The notes beneath the pieces were generated by a model. It was not told where the DNA came from. It worked only from the letters and a program-made list of their open reading frames with translations, and did not search any database. A stretch of 54,906 nt of DNA from Hyphomicrobium sp. (GTDB lineage: Bacteria > Pseudomonadota > Alphaproteobacteria > Rhizobiales > Hyphomicrobiaceae), in the NCBI GenBank assembly GCA_025351425.1, contig JANXVY010000006.1, positions 1-54,906 on the forward strand, given 5' to 3'. Made by a program: the position numbers and the translations under genes. This document shows, piece by piece, positions 43,641 through 52,388 of the stretch (position 1 is its first letter; each line of letters starts with the position of its first letter).

Positions 43641-43689
43641 GACAAAACAATAACTTAGAGATTGTCAGCGATTCAAAGAAACGCGAATA

Positions 43690-43717
43690 GGGTCTGAGGC
43701 TAAACGGCCTCAGACCC
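43690..43717. terminator. Bidirectional terminator-like hairpin
   Basis: GGGTCTGAGGC-TAAACG-GCCTCAGACCC, an 11-pair perfect stem, seven bases after the stop of the hydroxyacid dehydrogenase (minus strand) and downstream of the CsgH-like gene (plus strand). There is no long T-run on either side, so it may need Rho or only protect RNA ends. Confidence 0.7.
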
Positions 43718-43724
43718 TCGCTTA

Positions 43725-44723
43725 TCAGAACATCGCCGGATGGACGCGGTCGGGCGGCGCATGGCCGTCCAAGAACGCTTTGATGTTGATGATCACCTTT
43801 TCGCCCATGTCGATGCGGCCTTCGACGGTCGCCGAGCCCATGTGCGGCAGCGCGATCACGCGTTCGCAGGCCAGCAGCTTGGGGTTGATCGAGGGCTCGT
43901 GCTCGAACACGTCGAGGCCTGCGCCCGCAATGGCGTTGGCCTCCAGCAAGCGTGCCAGCTCGTTCTCGTCGATGACCTCGCCGCGTGACGTGTTGACGAC
44001 GAAGCAGGTCGGCTTCAGCAGCTTCAACCGGCGCGCCGACAGCAGGTGATAGGTCGCCGGAGTATGCGGGCAATTGACCGAGAGGATATCCACCCGCGAC
44101 AGCAGCTGATCGAGACCTTCCCAGTAGGTGGCTTCCAGCTCGGCCTCGACGTCGGCGGAAACCCGCCGCCGGTTGTGATAGTGGATTTGCAGCCCGAACG
44201 CCTTGGCGCGCCGCGCGACGGCCTGGCCGATGCGGCCCATGCCGACGATGCCAAGGCGCTTGCCGTAGATGCGATGGCCAAGCATCCAGGTCGGCGACCA
44301 GCCGGCCCAGTTGGATTTGGGATCCTTGAGGTAGGCGGTGCCTTCGGCCAGCCGGCGCGGGACGGCGAGAATAAGCGCCATCGTCATATCGGCGGTATCT
44401 TCGGTGAGCACGCCCGGCGTGTTGGTGACGATGATCCCGCGATTGCGGGCGGTATCGAGGTCGATATTGTCGACACCGGTGCCGAAATTGGCGATCAACC
44501 GCAGCTGCGCTCCCGCCTGCGCGATGACGGAACGGTCGATCCGGTCCGTGACGGTCGGCACCAGCACGTCGGCGGTCTTCACCGCCTCGATCAGCTGGGC
44601 GTGCCCCATCGGCTTGTCGTCGGTATTGAGGCGCGTGTCGAACAGCTCTTTGAGCCGTGTTTCCACGACGTCGGGCAGCTTCCGGGTTACGATAACGACA
44701 GGGGGCTTCACGTTTTTGGGCAT
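43725..44723 (-). CDS. D-2-hydroxyacid dehydrogenase (glyoxylate/hydroxypyruvate reductase type)
   Basis: A 332-residue NAD(P)-dependent enzyme of the D-isomer 2-hydroxyacid dehydrogenase family. The N-terminal half of the catalytic domain has IANFGTGVDNID and VTNTPGVLTEDTAD, the glyoxylate-reductase pattern. The cofactor loop is LGIVGMGRIGQAVARRA, with an Arg-rich stretch (YHNRRRV) after strand 2 that favours NADP. Catalytic residues are in NTSRGEVID (Arg), VFEHEPSINP (Glu) and LPHMGSAT (His). Likely reduces glyoxylate or hydroxypyruvate. Convergent with the CsgH-like gene, with repeat hairpins between. Confidence 0.92.
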   Translation of the reverse strand: MPKNVKPPVVIVTRKLPDVVETRLKELFDTRLNTDDKPMGHAQLIEAVKTADVLVPTVTDRIDRSVIAQAGAQLRLIANFGTGVDNIDLDTARNRGIIVTNTPGVLTEDTADMTMALILAVPRRLAEGTAYLKDPKSNWAGWSPTWMLGHRIYGKRLGIVGMGRIGQAVARRAKAFGLQIHYHNRRRVSADVEAELEATYWEGLDQLLSRVDILSVNCPHTPATYHLLSARRLKLLKPTCFVVNTSRGEVIDENELARLLEANAIAGAGLDVFEHEPSINPKLLACERVIALPHMGSATVEGRIDMGEKVIINIKAFLDGHAPPDRVHPAMF

Positions 44724-44800
44724 TTCTAACTTCCAGGGAAACGTGCAAAACGACGAGGTGACGTTGAGGCGGCCGGTTTGCTGAACGGGATCGTGCAGTG

Positions 44801-44840
44801 TCTAGAGCGTGATTGCTGAGGATGGAAGCGGTTTTGCGAA
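44801..44840. repeat. Family A repeat, diverged copy
   Basis: TCTAGAGCGTGATT, then GGAAGCGGTTTTGCG, resembling the TAGAGC and GAAGCGGTTTT blocks of the intact copies. It lies in the leader between the divergent hydroxyacid dehydrogenase and SH3 genes. Confidence 0.55.
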
Positions 44841-44998
44841 CCCGAAAGCCGGAAAACCGCCTGCCGCGAAAGCGCACGGGCGAACCCCGCGTCACAGGGA
44901 AAACAAACTGGAATACCATGGAATCGCGAATGGGCGATCTGTGCAGCTCGCATCATCGGGAACAAGGCGAACGGATCGTGAGACAAACGCAACGAAAG

Positions 44999-45556
44999 AT
45001 GGCGGGCAAGCCCGTCAGGCGTGGGGCTGCAACGGTGCCGACCCTGTGCGCCCTGCTCGCCCTTCAGGACTGGACCGGCACGGCCCTGGCGCAAGCGAAA
45101 TCGCCGGCGGGCACGGCATCGGTCGGGTTGCCGCGTTTCGTCAGTCTGAAACCCAGCAAGGTCAATCTGCGCAGCGGTCCAGGCCAGGAGTATCCAACCG
45201 TCTGGATCTACCGCCGCGAAGGACTGCCGCTCGAGGTCATCAAGGAGTTCGACGCCTGGCGGCAGGTGCGCGACGCGGACGGCGCCTCGGGGTGGGTGCT
45301 TCAGTCGTTTCTATCGGGCCGGCGCACGGCGCTGGTCGACCCATGGGACGTAAAGCCCGGCACGCCGCCGCCGCAAATCGAGCTTTACGCCGACAACAGC
45401 GAGCGCGCGACGCTGATTGCCAAGGTCGAGGCCGGTGTCATCGCCAACGTGCTGACCTGCGATGGTGCTTGGTGCCGGGTGACCATCGACAATTACAAGG
45501 GCTTCCTGCAGCAGAAGAAGCTGTGGGGCGTCTATGAAGCGGAAGTCATCCGCTAG
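44999..45556 (+). CDS. Secreted SH3-domain protein
   Basis: A 185-residue exported protein from ATG 44999: basic N-terminus, a hydrophobic stretch (VPTLCALLALQDWTGTALAQA, probable signal peptide or anchor), then two bacterial SH3 domains. The first has VNLRSGPGQEY and WRQVRDADGASGWV, typical of the SH3_3 family; the second runs from IELYADNSERA to GFLQQKKLWGVY. These domains usually bind cell-wall peptides. The frame is open to 44813 without a family-like sequence; GTG 44978 is an alternative start. Monocistronic. Confidence 0.8.
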   Translation: MAGKPVRRGAATVPTLCALLALQDWTGTALAQAKSPAGTASVGLPRFVSLKPSKVNLRSGPGQEYPTVWIYRREGLPLEVIKEFDAWRQVRDADGASGWVLQSFLSGRRTALVDPWDVKPGTPPPQIELYADNSERATLIAKVEAGVIANVLTCDGAWCRVTIDNYKGFLQQKKLWGVYEAEVIR

Positions 45557-45692
45557 AGTTAGATCGTTCGATATGGCACCGCTTTGGCTCGCATCGGGAA
45601 CGTGAACCTGTCTCTAAAACAAAAGTTCAGACAGCAGGATCGACGCCGCGATCCAGGCCCCGATGAGTTGATCACGCTCTCGCGCGATCTGA

Positions 45693-46205
45693 TTATTTGC
45701 CGATCGGCACGAGCCGCACGACCACATCGACGTGGGAAATCTTCATGCCGGCGGGCGGCGTGGGCAACCCGTCGACCTTGATTGAGCCGCCCGGAATATC
45801 GACCAGTTCCCCATCCGGCTCGATGAAGAAGTGATTGTGGTTGGACGTGTTGGTATCGAAGTACGCGCGCGAGGCATCGATCGCCAATTCCCGCACGAGG
45901 CCTGCGCTGCGGAACTGGTGCAACGTGTTGTAGACGGTGGCAAGCGAAACGTGTTCGCCCTTTTTGAGGGCTTCCGCATGCAGCACTTCCGCCGAGACAT
46001 GGCGGTCGGCGCCCGAAAACAGCAGTTCCGCCAGCAACATGCGCTGGCGCGTGGGCCGGAGCCTGGCAGAGCGCAGGAGCCCCAGGATGCAGACCGGGCC
46101 CTTCATTTCAGGGCGCACGGACGCGTCGGGAGCCGAGGAGCCTCCGGGGCTGCCGCACTTTGAAAGCCCGCTCTTGTCTTCAGGTGTCATGCTGTCACGT
46201 GTCAT
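45693..46205 (-). CDS. irr: Iron response regulator Irr (Fur family)
   Basis: A 170-residue Fur-family repressor/activator that, in Rhizobiales, senses haem to adjust iron uptake and haem synthesis. The DNA-binding domain has RPTRQRMLLAELLF and VSLATVYNTLHQF (recognition helix); the sensing half has YFDTNTSNHNHFF, where a His-x-His motif of Irr binds haem in Rhizobium. The N-terminal Cys-Pro haem regulatory motif known from Bradyrhizobium is absent; the Cys residues are followed by Gly and Ile. The N-terminal 35 residues are low-complexity. ATG 46190 is an alternative start. Divergent from fabA, the usual arrangement in the order. Confidence 0.9.
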   Translation of the reverse strand: MTRDSMTPEDKSGLSKCGSPGGSSAPDASVRPEMKGPVCILGLLRSARLRPTRQRMLLAELLFSGADRHVSAEVLHAEALKKGEHVSLATVYNTLHQFRSAGLVRELAIDASRAYFDTNTSNHNHFFIEPDGELVDIPGGSIKVDGLPTPPAGMKISHVDVVVRLVPIGK

Positions 46206-46478
46206 GGCGCTCGAGTGTTGACTTCAATGTGGACAAAGCCCCGTACGACTACGCGGCCAACCTTATCAATTGGTGGGCCGTACTGCAACACGGCCCAGCC
46301 TGCATCACCTCGCATGTGCAGTAAAGGGGTCGGATGCGGCTTGACGCTGCGCGGCTTTACCTTTTGAAGGGGGGATTGCATGTGCTAGGAACCCGCGCTT
46401 GACGGCGGCCATCAGCGTGGCCGTCAGGGGCGATGATCAAGATGCCCCATCGCGGCAATCGAGGGAAGACGGGATAAT
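46206..46478. other. irr-fabA divergent control region
   Basis: 273 bases. It must hold the promoters of irr and the fab genes. A TTGACG box with a weak downstream partner lies around 46340-46365. I could not find a clear Irr box (TTAGAA-like palindrome) or a FabR-type site. Confidence 0.4.
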
Positions 46479-47009
46479 ATGGCCGAGCGGCGCTCCAGTT
46501 ACGACTATGCCGAGCTGTTGGAATGCGGACACGGGCGGCTGTTTGGCCTGGGCAACGCGCAGCTTCCGCTGCCGCCGATGCTCATGTTCGACAAGATTTC
46601 ATCGATCGGCGACACGGGCGGCGCGCACGGCAAGGGGCAGATCGTCGCCGAACTGGCAGTGGCCGGCAACCCCAACCTCGATTGGTTCTTCAAGTGCCAC
46701 TTCGCTGGCGATCCGGTGATGCCGGGCTGCCTGGGGCTGGACGCGCTGTGGCAGCTGACCGGGTTTTTCCTCGGTTGGAGCGGGCTGACCGGACAAGGCC
46801 GCGCCTCTGGCGTGGGCGAAGTGAAGTTTATGAAGGAGGTGACGCCCGACGTGAAGCACCTCTTGTATGTGATCGATATCAAGCGCGTCATCGCCCGCAA
46901 GCTGAAGCTCGCCGAGGCCGATGGTCAGTTGATCGCCGACGGCGAGGTCATTTACACGGCCAAGGACCTGCGCGTGCTATTGAAGCCGGACGCCAAAGCC
47001 GCGGGTTGA
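46479..47009 (+). CDS. fabA: 3-hydroxyacyl-ACP dehydratase/isomerase FabA
   Basis: Dehydrates 3-hydroxydecanoyl-ACP and isomerises the double bond to start unsaturated fatty acid synthesis. The 176-residue protein has the catalytic His74 in [12 protein letters not shown] and Asp88 in LGLDALWQL, plus the family ending [12 protein letters not shown]. The GGGAAGACGGG region before ATG 46479 supplies a ribosome binding site. First of the fabA-fabB-fabI run, which together with FabB commits carbon to unsaturated lipids. Confidence 0.97.
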   Translation: MAERRSSYDYAELLECGHGRLFGLGNAQLPLPPMLMFDKISSIGDTGGAHGKGQIVAELAVAGNPNLDWFFKCHFAGDPVMPGCLGLDALWQLTGFFLGWSGLTGQGRASGVGEVKFMKEVTPDVKHLLYVIDIKRVIARKLKLAEADGQLIADGEVIYTAKDLRVLLKPDAKAAG

Positions 47010-47075
47010 GCGGCGCTGATCCCGCCACCGACAGACATTCGACAATCCCATCTATTCGAAAAAGGTGCCTGCCAT

Positions 47076-48308
47076 ATGAGACGTGTTGTTGTGACGGGAA
47101 TGGGCGTTGTGTCCTCGATCGGGAACACCGCACAGGAGGTCACGGCCTCGCTGCGGGAGGCGAAATCCGGCATCGTGCACGCTGACAGATACGCCGAATT
47201 GGGCTTCCGCTGCCATGTCCACGGCGCGCCGCAGCTCGACTGGGAAGCGATCGTCCCGCGCAAACCCAAGCGGTTCATGGAAGCCGGCGTCGGCTGGAAC
47301 TACATCGCCATGGACCAGGCGATCCGCGACAGCGGCTTGGAACAGTCGGCTGTCGTCAACGAGCGCACGGGCATCATCATGGGCTCAGGCGGCCCCTCGA
47401 CCCGCGCCATCGTCTGGGCCGCCGATACGGCACGCCAGAAATCGCCCAAGCAGGTGGGCCCCTTCGAAGTGACGAAGGGCATGTGCTCGGGCACATCGGC
47501 GGTGCTGGCGACCAGCTTCCAGATCAAGGGCGTCAACTATTCGATTTCGTCGGCCTGCTCGACATCTGCCCACTGCATCGGCAATGCGGCCGAACTGATC
47601 GGCTGGGGCAAGCAGGACGTGGTGTTCGCCGGCGGCTGCGAGGAACTGGACTGGACCTTGTCGGTGCTGTTCGACGCCATGGGCGCGATGTCGTCGCGCT
47701 ACAATGCGACACCTGCCATTGCGAGCCGCGCCTACGACAAGAACCGCGACGGCTTCGTCATCGCAGGCGGCGCGGGCGTGCTGGTTCTGGAAGAGCTGGA
47801 ACACGCCAAGGCACGCGGTGCCAAGATTTACGGCGAGGTCGCCGGCTACGGCGCAACGTCGGATGGCTTCGACATGGTAGCGCCATCGGGCGAAGGTGCT
47901 GCGCGCTGCATGAAGCTCGCGATGCAGGGAATGGACAACAAGGGCCTCGGCTGCAAGATCGACTACATTAACCCTCACGCGACCTCGACCCCGATCGGCG
48001 ATCTGCGCGAAATCGAGGCGATCCGCACGGTGTTCGGTGACAGCGTGCCGCCTATCGCCGCGACCAAATCGTTAACGGGCCATTCGCTCGGCGCAATCGG
48101 CGTCCAGGAGGCCATTTTCTCGCTGCTGATGATGAACAACGGCTTCATCTGCGAAAGCGCCAACATCGAGGAATTAGACCCAGCCTTCGCCGATATGCCC
48201 ATTGTTCGCAAGCGGATGGACGGTGTCGACCTTAACTGCGTGATGTCGAATAGCTTTGGCTTTGGCGGCACAAATGCGACGCTCGTATTCCGGCGCTACA
48301 ACGGCTGA
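47076..48308 (+). CDS. fabB: 3-oxoacyl-ACP synthase I
   Basis: Condensing enzyme that extends the cis-unsaturated acyl-ACP made by FabA. The 410-residue protein has the KAS I/II pattern: nucleophile Cys161 in [12 protein letters not shown], His301 in NPHATSTP and His336 in LTGHSLGA, with the GFGGTNATL glycine loop at the C-terminus. It is 66 bases after fabA. The fabA-fabB-fabI order is typical of Hyphomicrobiales. Confidence 0.97.
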   Translation: MRRVVVTGMGVVSSIGNTAQEVTASLREAKSGIVHADRYAELGFRCHVHGAPQLDWEAIVPRKPKRFMEAGVGWNYIAMDQAIRDSGLEQSAVVNERTGIIMGSGGPSTRAIVWAADTARQKSPKQVGPFEVTKGMCSGTSAVLATSFQIKGVNYSISSACSTSAHCIGNAAELIGWGKQDVVFAGGCEELDWTLSVLFDAMGAMSSRYNATPAIASRAYDKNRDGFVIAGGAGVLVLEELEHAKARGAKIYGEVAGYGATSDGFDMVAPSGEGAARCMKLAMQGMDNKGLGCKIDYINPHATSTPIGDLREIEAIRTVFGDSVPPIAATKSLTGHSLGAIGVQEAIFSLLMMNNGFICESANIEELDPAFADMPIVRKRMDGVDLNCVMSNSFGFGGTNATLVFRRYNG

Positions 48309-48398
48309 ACCGGAAGCGCAGCACGTTGCCCACCACATTGGGTGAACTTGAGAAGTAGGGCGTACGTTTTCCGCCATTGACGCACAGCAGAGGTTTTC

Positions 48399-49262
48399 AT
48401 GTCTGAGATCGATATTGCAACCCCGGGCCCGCTGATGGCCGGCAAGCGCGGCCTCATAATGGGTGTTGCAAACGACCGCTCGATCGCGTGGGGTATTGCA
48501 CGCGTATTGGCAGGCCAGGGCGCCAAGCTCGCGTTTACCTACCAGGGCGACGCATTCGGCCGCCGCGCCATTCCACTCGCCAAGTCGGTCAACGCTGAAA
48601 TCATCGCCCCCTGCGATGTCAGCGATTTGGCCAGCGTCGATGCCGTCTTTGCCGAGATCAAGGACAAGTGGGGCGGGCTGGATTTCGTCGTCCATGCGCT
48701 GGCCTTCTCGGACCGCCGCGAACTCGCCGGCCGCTACGCCGACACGACCCGGGAAAACTTCGTCAACACGATGGTGATTTCCTGCTTCTCGTTCACGGAA
48801 ATCGCCAAGCGCGCGGCCGACCTGATGCCCAACGGGGGCTCAATGATCACATTGACCTACGGCGGCGCGACCCGCTGGGTGCCGTCTTACAACGTGATGG
48901 GCGTCGCCAAGGCGGCGCTTGAAGCAAGCGTTCGCTATCTCGCGGCCGATCTGGGTCCGCAGGGCATTCGCGTCAACGCGGTGTCGGCCGGCCCCATGCG
49001 CACACTGGCGGGTGCCGGTGTTTCGGATGCGAGGTTGATCTTCAACTACCAGAAAGACCATTCGCCGTTGCGCAAGACGCCGACGCTCGACGAAGTCGGC
49101 GGCTCGGCGCTTTATCTGCTGTCGCCTATGTCGGGCGCGGTCACTGGCGAAGTGCACTTCGTCGATTGCGGATATTCGACCGTTTCGATGCCGACGCTGG
49201 ACAAGCTGAAGACGCTGGATAGCGAACCCGCCGCCCGCTCGCCGTCGGAAGCCGCTGAATAA
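48399..49262 (+). CDS. fabI: Enoyl-ACP reductase (NADH)
   Basis: Final reduction of each fatty acid elongation cycle. A 287-residue short-chain dehydrogenase of FabI type: cofactor block MGVANDRSIAWGIA, ALAFSDRRELAG, and catalytic Tyr164-x6-Lys171 (SYNVMGVAKAAL). The C-terminal tail is longer and more polar than usual. It lies 90 bases after fabB on the same strand and probably shares its transcript. Confidence 0.96.
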   Translation: MSEIDIATPGPLMAGKRGLIMGVANDRSIAWGIARVLAGQGAKLAFTYQGDAFGRRAIPLAKSVNAEIIAPCDVSDLASVDAVFAEIKDKWGGLDFVVHALAFSDRRELAGRYADTTRENFVNTMVISCFSFTEIAKRAADLMPNGGSMITLTYGGATRWVPSYNVMGVAKAALEASVRYLAADLGPQGIRVNAVSAGPMRTLAGAGVSDARLIFNYQKDHSPLRKTPTLDEVGGSALYLLSPMSGAVTGEVHFVDCGYSTVSMPTLDKLKTLDSEPAARSPSEAAE

Positions 49263-49373
49263 GGCTGCAAAACTAATGTTTCCCCGCAGGCAGCTGATTT
49301 TGCTCGTCTCGGTGCGGCGGATCGGTTAACCCGGCAACGTGCGCGTGTCTCAAGCTCGATTCTGAGAGGGTCC

Positions 49374-49661
49374 ATGAACAAGCTCCTAGCCACACTCGTC
49401 CTGGGTATTGCCGCATTGCCGCTGTTGAGCGGCACGGCATCGGCCCACGGCTGCCATCGCGACGTCCAGCTCGACGGCCGCGGCTGGCATCGCCACGCCC
49501 CCGATTGCGACCGCATCAGCGTGCGCCGCGACGATCGTGAGTATGGCGAGCGCCGCGAATGGCGCGAACGTCACCGCCACGATGATGACGACCGCCCCCG
49601 TTGCGTCCAGAAGTGCCAGTACATCGGTCCCATCAAGACCTGCGACCGCGTCTGCCGTTGA
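49374..49661 (+). CDS. Small secreted His/Asp-rich protein
   Basis: A 95-residue exported protein with a clear signal peptide (hydrophobic residues 4-23, cleavage near ASA-HGC). The mature part of about 71 residues is charged and has six cysteines and many His, Asp and Arg (RHRHDDDD), with the Cys residues clustered at both ends (CHRD, CDR; CVQKCQYI, CDRVCR). It may form disulfides and bind metal. I do not know a named family. It lies between fabI and murI with its own GAGAGGG-type ribosome binding site. Confidence 0.72.
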   Translation: MNKLLATLVLGIAALPLLSGTASAHGCHRDVQLDGRGWHRHAPDCDRISVRRDDREYGERREWRERHRHDDDDRPRCVQKCQYIGPIKTCDRVCR

Positions 49662-49700
49662 AGCGGTTGGCTTGCAACCCCGCTTGAAACCAGAGCGCGC

Positions 49701-50549
49701 ATGATCGGTGTTTTTGATTCAGGCCTCGGCGGCCTCACGGTCTTGCGCGCTCTGGTCGAGCGCTTCCCGCACGTATCGTTCACCTATTTGGGCGATCACG
49801 CCCATGTGCCCTATGGCAACCGCCCGTCCGACGAGGTGGTTAGCCTGACGCAAACTGGCGTCGAAGCGCTGTTTGAGCGCGGCTGCAAGCTGGTGCTGCT
49901 CGGCTGCAATACGGCGACCGCAGTGGCCGCCCGCAGGCTTCAGCAGACCTGGCTGCCGCAGACGCCTTGGCGCGGGTCGCACAATGTACTGGGCATCGTC
50001 GCACCGACCGTCGAAGCCGCGACGCAAACCCCTTGGGCGGTCACCGCGCCCCAGTATCCGCAGAAATACAATACCGACCTCGTGGCTGTTTTCGGCACCA
50101 CGCGCACGGTTGCCTCCGGCGTCTACCCGGAAGAAATCCGCAAACGCTGCCCCAAGGTCGAGGTGGTCCAGCAGGTCTGCGCGCAACTGGCCAGCGCCAT
50201 CGAGGCGGAAGCGCCCGACGCGGAACTCGATGCGCTGGTGCACGAGGCCGTCGATGGCGTGCTCGCACAGACCGGTGGCGCCCCACCCCATCGCGCGATT
50301 CTGGGCTGCACGCACTTTCCATTGGTCGAGCCGCTGTTTCGCCGCCACTTGCCGCCGTTCACGAGAATGCTGTCGCAGCCGGTCGTGGTGGCCGACAGCT
50401 TCGAGGATTATCTCGCAAGGCGCCCCCACTACGTGGCGGAGCGCCCCTCCGTGCGCACCCTCACCTTGTTGACGAGCGGCGACCCCGGCGATGTCAGCAG
50501 CCGCGCCCACATTTTCTGGCCCCACGCGCCGGCGTTCACGAAACTGTAA
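49701..50549 (+). CDS. murI: Glutamate racemase
   Basis: Makes D-glutamate for peptidoglycan. The 282-residue protein has the N-terminal motif FDSGLGGLTVL (Asp and Ser that hold the substrate) and PYGNRP. The two catalytic cysteines are Cys69 (LLGCNTATA) and Cys203 (LGCTHFPLVE), with His205 after the second. It starts 39 bases after the small secreted protein. A long hairpin follows the stop. Confidence 0.96.
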   Translation: MIGVFDSGLGGLTVLRALVERFPHVSFTYLGDHAHVPYGNRPSDEVVSLTQTGVEALFERGCKLVLLGCNTATAVAARRLQQTWLPQTPWRGSHNVLGIVAPTVEAATQTPWAVTAPQYPQKYNTDLVAVFGTTRTVASGVYPEEIRKRCPKVEVVQQVCAQLASAIEAEAPDAELDALVHEAVDGVLAQTGGAPPHRAILGCTHFPLVEPLFRRHLPPFTRMLSQPVVVADSFEDYLARRPHYVAERPSVRTLTLLTSGDPGDVSSRAHIFWPHAPAFTKL

Positions 50550-50580
50550 GACCAGCGGTCGAAAGTTTTGACCGCTGGTC
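50550..50580 (+). terminator. Hairpin after murI
   Basis: GACCAGCGGTC, a nine-base loop, GACCGCTGGTC: an 11-pair perfect stem starting directly at the murI stop. The T-run after it is very short (TTC), so termination may be weak. A second imperfect hairpin (GGCGATCAGAATTTCTGACCGCC, in two halves) follows at about 50634-50656. Confidence 0.75.
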
Positions 50581-50747
50581 TTCGCGCGCGGGGTTGGTGG
50601 GGCGGCCGCGCGCAAAGCAAAGACATTGACATCGGCGATCAGAATTTCTGACCGCCGGTGTCAGCCGCCCCAGTGTTCCCGCGATTTCCAGGTAATCGTT
50701 GCGCAACCTCCAACGTATAGACAGGAGTTGGATGTGGAGTGCCTCGT

Positions 50748-52181
50748 ATGGTTGAGATTGCGTTAAGTGCGCTGCGCCACCTCTGGTGGGGCTTCCGGGC
50801 TCTGTTCTTCCTGCCGGGCGGCGCCAACCGGCTGCGTGCGTTGGGGCCCGAACCCCTCCTCTTGACCCTCGTGTTGCTGGCGGCCTTCGCCCTGAACGGC
50901 GCGGTCGCGGTGGACGATGTGCATTTCTCGGCCTGGGGCGTCAGCTGCGCGCTCGCCTCGCTCAGCGTGATCACCGGCCTGCTGCTGCTTGGCGCCCGCC
51001 GCCGCGGCGTCGACCTTGTGTCCCTGATGTCGACCCTCATCGCCCTCGATATCGCCATGCTCGTCCTGATGACCCTGGCGCAAGTGGCAGCCGACCCCTT
51101 GTTTGACGCGCTGAAGCTGTCGCAGCCATGGCAGCACCGGGTGACGCGCGTCGCCGGGCTGGTTTGGTTTGCCTGGGCTAGTGCTGCGCTTTGGCTGCTG
51201 GGCTGGCGTGCAACCGATGTGCAACCGCGCCGGTTCGCCCTCGCTGTGCTAGCGGCGAGCCTGATCCCGGCATTCCTGTTGCCGGTCGCACCGTTCGTCA
51301 CCGGCGCCTCGCAAACGGATCGCGGCCTGCTGCAGCGCGCGTTCGACCGGATGCAGTCCGCACGTGCCGAGAAGCCAGGGCCGCCTCCCATCGACGTGGA
51401 AGCAGCCTTCACCCGCCAGCCCCAACTCATCGATGCAGCCCTCGACCGCCTCGCCCCCTCACGCGCGGGCCGGCGCGAATTGTATTTCGTGGGGCTCGCG
51501 CCTTATGCCGAACAGGACGTCTTCAAGCGCGAGATCTATGCCGTCCGCCAGATCGTCGATGAGCGCCTCGAAACCGCAGGCCGGTCGCTGCTGATGCTCA
51601 ACCACCGCGATACGGTCGAAACCGAACCGATGGCCACGATGGCGAACCTCGACCGCACGCTGTGGCGGCTTGCCCAGATCATGGATACCGGCAAGGATAT
51701 CCTCGTCCTGTTCATCACCACCCACGGCAGCGAAGGCGCGATGTCGGTCACCTTCCGCGATTTCGAGCTGAACCAGATCACGCCGCAGCGCTTGGCCGCG
51801 ATGCTGGAGCGCTCAGGCATCAAGAACCGGGTCGTGATCCTCTCGGCCTGCCATTCGGGCAGCTTCCTGCCAGCCTTCACCCACCCCGACACGCTGGTGA
51901 TGGCAGCAGCCCGCACCGACCGCGCTTCGTTTGGCTGCGAAAACGAGCGCGACTGGACGTATTTCGGCGACGCGTTCTTCAATCACGCGTTGCGCGAGAC
52001 CCGCTCGTTCACGGCTGCCTTCGAGCGCGCGCGCATGATCTTGAGCGACTGGGAAGCAAAGCTGCAAGCGGGCAGTCCGCCCTCGCTCCCCCAGATCGCA
52101 ATCGGCGAGGCCATTGCAGGCAAGCTCGATGACGTCGTGCAACAGCTGGAACGCGCAGCGCAGGCCCCTAGCGCGCGTTAG
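50748..52181 (+). CDS. Membrane-anchored C13 (legumain/caspase-like) peptidase
   Basis: A 477-residue protein from ATG 50748 (GGAG box; GTG 50739 is an alternative). The N-terminal half has about five membrane segments (roughly residues 34-57, 62-84, 90-115, 140-160 and 166-190). The C-terminal half, from about residue 245, is a peptidase C13 domain: ILVLFITTHGSEGAM with the catalytic His and VVILSACHSGSF with the catalytic Cys, as in legumain and caspases, so cleavage after Asn or Asp is plausible. The role in bacteria is not known. The last codons and the TAG lie inside the family A repeat array. Confidence 0.82.
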   Translation: MVEIALSALRHLWWGFRALFFLPGGANRLRALGPEPLLLTLVLLAAFALNGAVAVDDVHFSAWGVSCALASLSVITGLLLLGARRRGVDLVSLMSTLIALDIAMLVLMTLAQVAADPLFDALKLSQPWQHRVTRVAGLVWFAWASAALWLLGWRATDVQPRRFALAVLAASLIPAFLLPVAPFVTGASQTDRGLLQRAFDRMQSARAEKPGPPPIDVEAAFTRQPQLIDAALDRLAPSRAGRRELYFVGLAPYAEQDVFKREIYAVRQIVDERLETAGRSLLMLNHRDTVETEPMATMANLDRTLWRLAQIMDTGKDILVLFITTHGSEGAMSVTFRDFELNQITPQRLAAMLERSGIKNRVVILSACHSGSFLPAFTHPDTLVMAAARTDRASFGCENERDWTYFGDAFFNHALRETRSFTAAFERARMILSDWEAKLQAGSPPSLPQIAIGEAIAGKLDDVVQQLERAAQAPSAR

Positions 52182-52388
52182 GAAAAGTGTGAAGCGGTTT
52201 TCCGTCAAAACGCGCGCCACAGCAAGCCGAGCGCGTCAGGACAAGTGTGAAGCGGTTTTCGCATAAAAACGCGCCACATCAAGACGAGCGCGTTAGGAAA
52301 AGTGTGAAGCGGTTTTCGCATAAAAACGCGCGACAAAACAATAACCTAGAGCATGTGAGCGATTCAAAGAAACGCGAATAGGCTCTAA
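52171..52388. repeat. Family A repeat array, three tandem hairpins
   Basis: Three copies in a row: 52171-52215, 52229-52274 and 52286-52332, each with GCGCGT...AAAGTGTGAAGCGGTTTT and an ACGCGC closing arm. A palindromic tail block follows (TAGAGC...GGCTCTA, 52348-52387) containing AGCGATTCAAAGAAACGCG. The stops of both convergent neighbours (peptidase TAG at 52179-52181; MoeB-like TAG at 52385-52387, minus strand) fall inside it. Confidence 0.92.

Noticed and set aside
43594-44919. Minus-strand frame of 441 codons overlapping the hydroxyacid dehydrogenase
   Set aside because: It is in another frame of the same gene and is Arg/Pro-rich without motif.
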